Below, piece by piece: positions 59,053-64,000 of a DNA stretch of 64,000 nucleotides. The first letter of the stretch is position 1. Every line of letters begins with the position of its first letter. Below the pieces are notes generated by a model. It saw nothing but the letters and a program-made list of their open reading frames with translations. It ran no database searches and had not been told where the DNA came from. The translations under genes were made by a program, and so were the position numbers. Source of the DNA: Dendrocalamus latiflorus (taxonomy: Eukaryota; Streptophyta; Magnoliopsida; Poales; Poaceae); the NCBI GenBank assembly GCA_017311315.1, contig CM029663.1, forward strand, positions 38,142,622-38,206,621, given 5' to 3'.

Positions 59053-59999
59053 GGGCGGAGGAGGGGACACGGGCGCGCAATCGCTCGCCGGTGTGTCGGC
59101 CGGAAAAAGGAAGGAAAGGGGGGAAAACGGGAAAGAGGGGGCGCCGATGGAAGGGGAGCCCGGGAGATCGGGGATTCGGTCGCGGCGGCGTCCGGGACTT
59201 CCAAAACCGAGGAGGGCCGGGTAAGGCAAGGCGGGATCCGGCGCGGTCTCGGTCGGCCGGCGAAAAAGGAAAGAGGGGGAAGGAAAAGGAAGGCGCCGGC
59301 TCCGCGGGGACGACGGATCCGACAGGTGGGCCCCGCGTGTAGTGAGAGAGAGGAGGGAGCGGCCGGGCGGTGCGGATGGCTGCCACGCGGCTCGGGGAAA
59401 AGATCGGGCGGTGGATTGAGGCCGGGCGCGAAGACGCGGCTGACGGGCGGGGCCCGCGGGTCAGTGGAGTGAGGGCGGGAGTGAGAGCGGGCGGCTGGAT
59501 GGCCCGCGCGGAGACTCGGCTCATCCGAGCCGTCCACGCGTCGGGCGCGGAGGAGGTGAAGGCGGGGCCGCCGGCTGACGGGCCGGGCCCGCTGGACAGC
59601 GAGGGAGAGGGAGGTGCGGCCTGGATCGGCCGAGCGGCGATGTGGGCGGTCCTGGGCCGTCCACGCGTCGGCTGGAGGAAAAAGGGAGGGATTTTAATGA
59701 TTTCTAATTTCAGAAAATGCTAGAAATTTATTTAGGCCTCAGAAAAATATGAAAATACCTCCAAAAATTCCAGAAAAATTCACAGAAGCTCCTGGAGATA
59801 TTTTGGATTTAATAAAATTATTTCCAACTACTGTTGATATTAAATTTTCATATTTTGAATTACTTTTTAAATTCTGAAAATAGTTTTTAAATTCCAGAAA
59901 AATCCAGAAAGGCAATTAAAAGCCAAGTAAAATCCAATTACCTTAAAATAATTAATTTGAATTTAAATTTTTCAAAAAGCCAAATTTTGGGATGTGACA

Positions 60000-60796
60000 G
60001 ATGGCATGGTGCGCGGGCGCGCCGTGGCACGGCCAGACATGGGCGGAGGGCGCAGGCGCCGTGCGTGAGGGGATGGGGGCAGTTAGCTGACGCCGTGCCG
60101 ACGTGGGAGCGCAGGCGTGGACGACGTGCACACAGGAGTTGGGAGGAGACGGGAGCAGGCGCGCGCTGCGAAGGGCGACGTGGGCTCACGGCAGCCACGC
60201 AAGGAAGAAGAAGACAAAGCAGGCTGCGGGGAGAAAGAAAAGGGGAGGAGGCGGGGCAGGAGCCGGGCCCGCGCGCAGAGGAAAGAAGGAGGAAGGGGGA
60301 AGAGAAGGAGGGGCCACTGGCAGTGAAAGAAATGAGGGAAGCAGATAAAGGAGGGGAAGAAGAAGTGGCCCACATGGCATAGAGAGAAGGAAAGGACAAT
60401 GCTAGCATTTCAAATTTTTAATGGCTTGAGCTTGATGTCCAAAATCCCCTTTTTGTATGATGGTCGAGCTATATCTAGAATGAATTCTTGGTCTTTATTA
60501 TTATTATTATCTGTTTCTGATATTTAAATACAACTTTGATTTAGTGAATTACAATGAATCTTAGGTGGTCAGGGTGAAACACCATTTAGATTATTTGTAA
60601 GTATTTACTTATTATTATTTTATTTTTCATGATGGCTGTTTTGTGCTCGAGATTTATTTCGACTTATTACTTGCTCAGGGCAAAACTCTGGAAAACCCAA
60701 ATAAGGTTTCGGCAAAAATCTCAAATGCTAGCAAGATGTAAAGAAAAATTTTAATTTCTTCCAAATTTTCAAACATTTAAAATTTAGGATGTTACA
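60000..60796 (-). repeat. second copy of the upstream end of LTR B
   Basis: Corresponds to 45008-45804 with a few single-base changes (for example 60030, 60172). It starts GATGG and ends ...TTAGGATGTTACA. It is part of the large duplication, not a separate insertion. Confidence 0.92.
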
Positions 60797-63700
60797 GATG
60801 CCTGGTTAATTATGGCGCTAACAGATGGAGGTGGTGCAGGGCGTGTAATGTGTTGTCATTCTACCACTATTTTTATCATTTTCTGCTCATCAGTTTGCTT
60901 GACCATTGCCGTGCTTGCTGACGAAGGCCATCTTTGACTCTATCTTAAATATTGTGTCAACAGCACATTGTATTATAGACTAGTAGAGGAAATCAAACCT
61001 AAGAGAGTGGCAAGGTGTAATGAAACCACATCCAATGACAAATCTAGCATCAAAATTTAGAGGGCTAACGGCGCCGACCACGGCTGGCATGGAGGACAAC
61101 GGTTGAAGAGCTTGATCTCCTACATCTATCAACGATTAGGACCCTAAATTTCTTCCTGAATCATACACTAGTTTAACATGCGCAATTGTACCAGCTTGCT
61201 TTCCCACCGGCACATGCTCACTTAATACAAGCGCTCGTCTCCAAACCTACACATTCAACTCATAAAATCCTAAAATACTCCATCTTTAGTAGCTACTTAA
61301 GAAAACATCAACACAAACTAAAAATATATACAGAAACAGCACACAAATCTAGCCAGTAATCTAAACATGAAGCTTTAACGACTCCTTCCCCAAAAAAGAA
61401 GTCCATGTGTAAAGATCAATACTAGATATAGTGGCCAAACAATGAAATCTAACTATTCCACCCAATCATTAGGCAACATAATCTCAAGAGAAAACCCTAA
61501 AAATATGAGCGAACTCTTAACATTCTAGCATCGAAACCCTCAAATCTTGCTTCCTGGGACACACATAGATGATGGAACTCCCAACATATCCACCAACTGA
61601 AGCATCAAGACATCGTGTCAACTACGGCCATTAGTAAAGATCGAATCCTAAGCCTAACCATCAGATTAGCAGATCAACTCACCGCTAAGAAGGGGAGATC
61701 AAGAACCAGAGTCACTATGGCACCATGCATACAGAGAGCCGATTCAAATATCGCATCCAAGAAAGTAAGCAAGCTACATAGATGAGATTTGGGGGTTGAG
61801 GTGGGAGAGGAGCGGACAGGGGAAAAGGAAAGAGAAGAGACCTGGACCGCTGGACGTCCTCGAAGGACCAACAGTTGAAGAGCTTGATCTCCTGTGTCTG
61901 CGCCTCCACCACCACCATTTCCATCGCCAGCGAAGTCGAACGAGGAGGAGGGGAAGGAGGGAGCTCATGAGGAGGGCACGGGAAGGCACAGGGGAGACGG
62001 ACCTTATCCTTATCCATGCTTGCTATTGTGCCAACTAAAGCTCTGAGGGAGGCCGTGGTGGCCGGAGGGCAGGGGCGGCCGGCCGTGGGGTGTGCCAACC
62101 CCACTTGACCCCCTGGTGGGTCCGGCCCTGACTGCATCTAGATGATTCTGGATCATGTATTCTGCCCTTAGTTTATATTTGGCACATGTTGTTCTTCATT
62201 TTTTTTAACCTAACCTTTTTTGTTAGGAATGTTAGGTAAGAATCTTTTTTGTGGAAGATAAGAGATATATTTTTGTCTGAGGAAGATAAGAAATAATTTT
62301 CAATTGTACAGATCTCAGGAAATATTACCTCTGCTAGGCTTTGTTAGGGGTGTTTGCTCCATTGTCAGATGTTGTGTCCTAATCCTCTGTTTCAAAATGT
62401 TTGTTCACAGCCGTGGGGATCTTTGTTTTAAAATGTTTCTTCCTTGAGAAAATCAAGAGCGTAATTATTATAATGTTTCCTCTCTCTAACCCCTATTTAA
62501 ATGTTTTAGAAGAGGCTAAATAATTGTAGTATGCAATTTAATAGCGATATGTATAATCATTTCTCATTATGTTTTATAATCCAGTGCTTTTTTGGTCAGT
62601 TCGCATGGTAGGACGTGAACAAATTATGTGAAGAAGATGGAGTATACGGTCGTCCGGATAGACGAAAACAATCAATCACCTTCAGTTTTCATAGTGCTAG
62701 TTAGCATAAACATGCAATCCATATTACGCAATGAAACTAACGGATTTTTTTCATTAAAAAATAGCATATTCTCCATTTTGCCAGTGAAAGTTTTGTATTT
62801 CCATTTTTGCCACACTTCGGTTGCATACATGCATGTTTGTTCTCGCAATTGTGGCCTAAATTAATCAGCGCACAGAACTAGCTAGATGTAAATGACCATT
62901 TTCTCTGTTGTTTCGATTTTTCGTTAAATTATATTTGGGTTCTAAATGTTGCACAAATTTTCATATAATGATTTCAAGAAAATTTCTACTCTAGATTCCA
63001 AAAATTGTGAAAATAGATTTTTAAGTATCTCAGTTGCAAAATTACTAAATTTTAATGGGAAATTCCAAAATTAGAAAGATTTTCATATTTACGGAGTATT
63101 GAAACTTCAAATATTTCAAGGATGAAACTAAGTTATTAGAATGTAGTTCACACGTATGTGATCATGCGATTTTAAAAAAAAAATTGCGACTGGGAGGTCT
63201 CGCCGTCAGCAACCACCGCGGTCTACGGTGGTCTAGTTAATACGAAGCGGTGAATGGAATCGTGGACTCCATCAACCTTAAGGGAAGGCCGCAATCCACG
63301 GGGCCAGACCGCCGGACTGCAGCTAGTGCCGTGGGGCGTGACACATGCTTGCTGACGTCCGGCACCGCACGACCACCACGAGGGAGCCTTCGTGCCGGTG
63401 GCGTGCGGGCTCCGCCGGACCGCGTGCGGACGACCGTCCTATGGTCAACATATATGCGGAGTGGTCGACGCCCATTCTGTATGCATACCGCTTTATCTTA
63501 TTAGACGCCAGCTGTCTGAATTTTTTGAAATAAACAATTTTTAATCCTTTTATAGAAATAAGCCATGGTTCTTTACAGAAATAAACATAAGTCGCCAGCC
63601 CACAACGCAACTCGCCGGCCCACAACATAACAGGCCCGGTCGCGACGTGGCTCGGCGACTGAGTGATGTGACCGTCCTAGTCGCTCGTTAAGCAAGGATT

Positions 63701-64000
63701 TAGGGGAGTAATTGTTGGTCCATTTGTTCTTAATAATCTATAGTTAGTAATTTATTTATAATTTAATTATATTTTAGATTTAGCTTAGTAAAGAAAGAAT
63801 TGAAGATAATTTAGATCTAGTTCAATGTAGAGATAGAAGATTATTTACATCTAGCATGGTTTAACGTTTAGCCAATTTATAGTCTATTCCTACTTAATTC
63901 AATTTAATTAATTATTCTTGCTACATATAGCTACTTTAGATCATATATAGTTAGTATACTAATTAATTAATTCAATATTTAACACTAAATTGTTATATAC
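60797..64000. repeat. second copy of flank S, running off the window
   Basis: Corresponds to 45805-49009 with about four substitutions and one base fewer in an A-run (about 63173-63183). It holds the second copy of the S5 fragment (61860-61908). The window ends just before the CACTA TNP2 copy would start. Confidence 0.92.
61860..61908 (-). pseudogene. RPS5: second copy of the S5 first-exon fragment
   Basis: No difference seen by eye from 46868-46916, including the CGT to TGT change, so the mutation came before the large duplication. It is equally unlikely to be functional. Confidence 0.62.

Larger units (their letters stand above)
50290..59999 (-). mobile_element. element A2: Del/Tekay chromovirus, 3' LTR truncated
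   Basis: Minus-strand order: 5' LTR (59999-56348), primer site, extra ORF, gag-protease, pol with chromodomain, polypurine tract, then only the first 181 bp of the 3' LTR (50470-50290). The missing 3' LTR part is replaced by CACTA DNA. Downstream of the 5' LTR lies GATGG and the same flank as solo LTR A1, so the two derive from one insertion. Coding parts are nearly intact but carry an early gag frameshift, a lost zinc-knuckle Cys and one in-frame stop. It appears young. Confidence 0.93.
56348..59999 (-). repeat. 5' LTR of element A2 (LTR A2)
   Basis: 3652 bp, the same family and nearly the same sequence as solo LTR A1; 20 bp shorter by one indel. Contains the conserved core at 57075-57148, the GTGGGNCCCAC array at 58219-58469 and the TATA box at 59043-59052. 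It is followed by GATGG (60000-60004), the same target duplication as A1. Confidence 0.93.

Overview
The window looks like repeat-rich nuclear DNA from a grass (Poaceae). The signs are Tourist- and Stowaway-type MITEs, very long Del/Tekay-type Ty3/gypsy LTRs, an Angela/RIRE1-like copia LTR, CACTA transposase remains, and one GC-rich intronless gene of the NRR/NIMIN type. Nothing prokaryotic, viral or organellar was seen. Only one host gene is likely intact; nearly everything else is mobile DNA in nested layers.

Layout. 1-2090: decayed SIRE/Maximus-like copia remnant (minus). About 2100-5206: degenerate LTR-like sequence with a compound microsatellite. 5868-7450: the NRR-like gene (6121-6492, minus) between a Stowaway-like MITE just downstream and another MITE-like element upstream, with a third further on. 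8815-12779: a Del-like LTR on the plus strand carrying a Tourist MITE. 13562-15275: possible 5' end of a CACTA element. 15281-31679: a decayed CRM/Reina-like gypsy element (D) flanked by ACTTT duplications. Its reverse transcriptase is split by a long solo LTR (C, 20211-28669, duplication GTTTA), which carries a copia LTR that itself carries another LTR. 31685-36330: CACTA transposase pseudogene.

36713-45804: a second long solo LTR (B, minus, duplication GATGC), of the same family as C. A younger solo LTR (A1, 41336-45007, duplication GATGG) is inserted close to B's putative promoter. 45805-50289 holds a captured fragment of a ribosomal protein S5 gene and a second CACTA transposase remnant. 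50290-59999 is a nearly complete Del/Tekay chromovirus (A2, minus). It has gag-protease, pol with chromodomain, and an extra 305-residue ORF between primer site and gag. Its 3' LTR is cut to 181 bp, and its 5' LTR is followed by the same GATGG and flank as solo LTR A1. So 41336-49009 recurs at 56348-64000 with few differences.

Best reading of the right half: element A inserted once into LTR B; a tandem duplication of about 15 kb followed, with breakpoints in a CACTA transposase gene and in A's 3' LTR; the left copy then collapsed to a solo LTR. The most interesting leads are this duplication, the extra ORF of A2, a palindrome-rich core shared by five LTRs, TCP-site-like motif arrays in the A LTRs, and a 72-bp tandem array present in LTR B but not in C. 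All comparisons were made by eye, so identities and ages are approximate.
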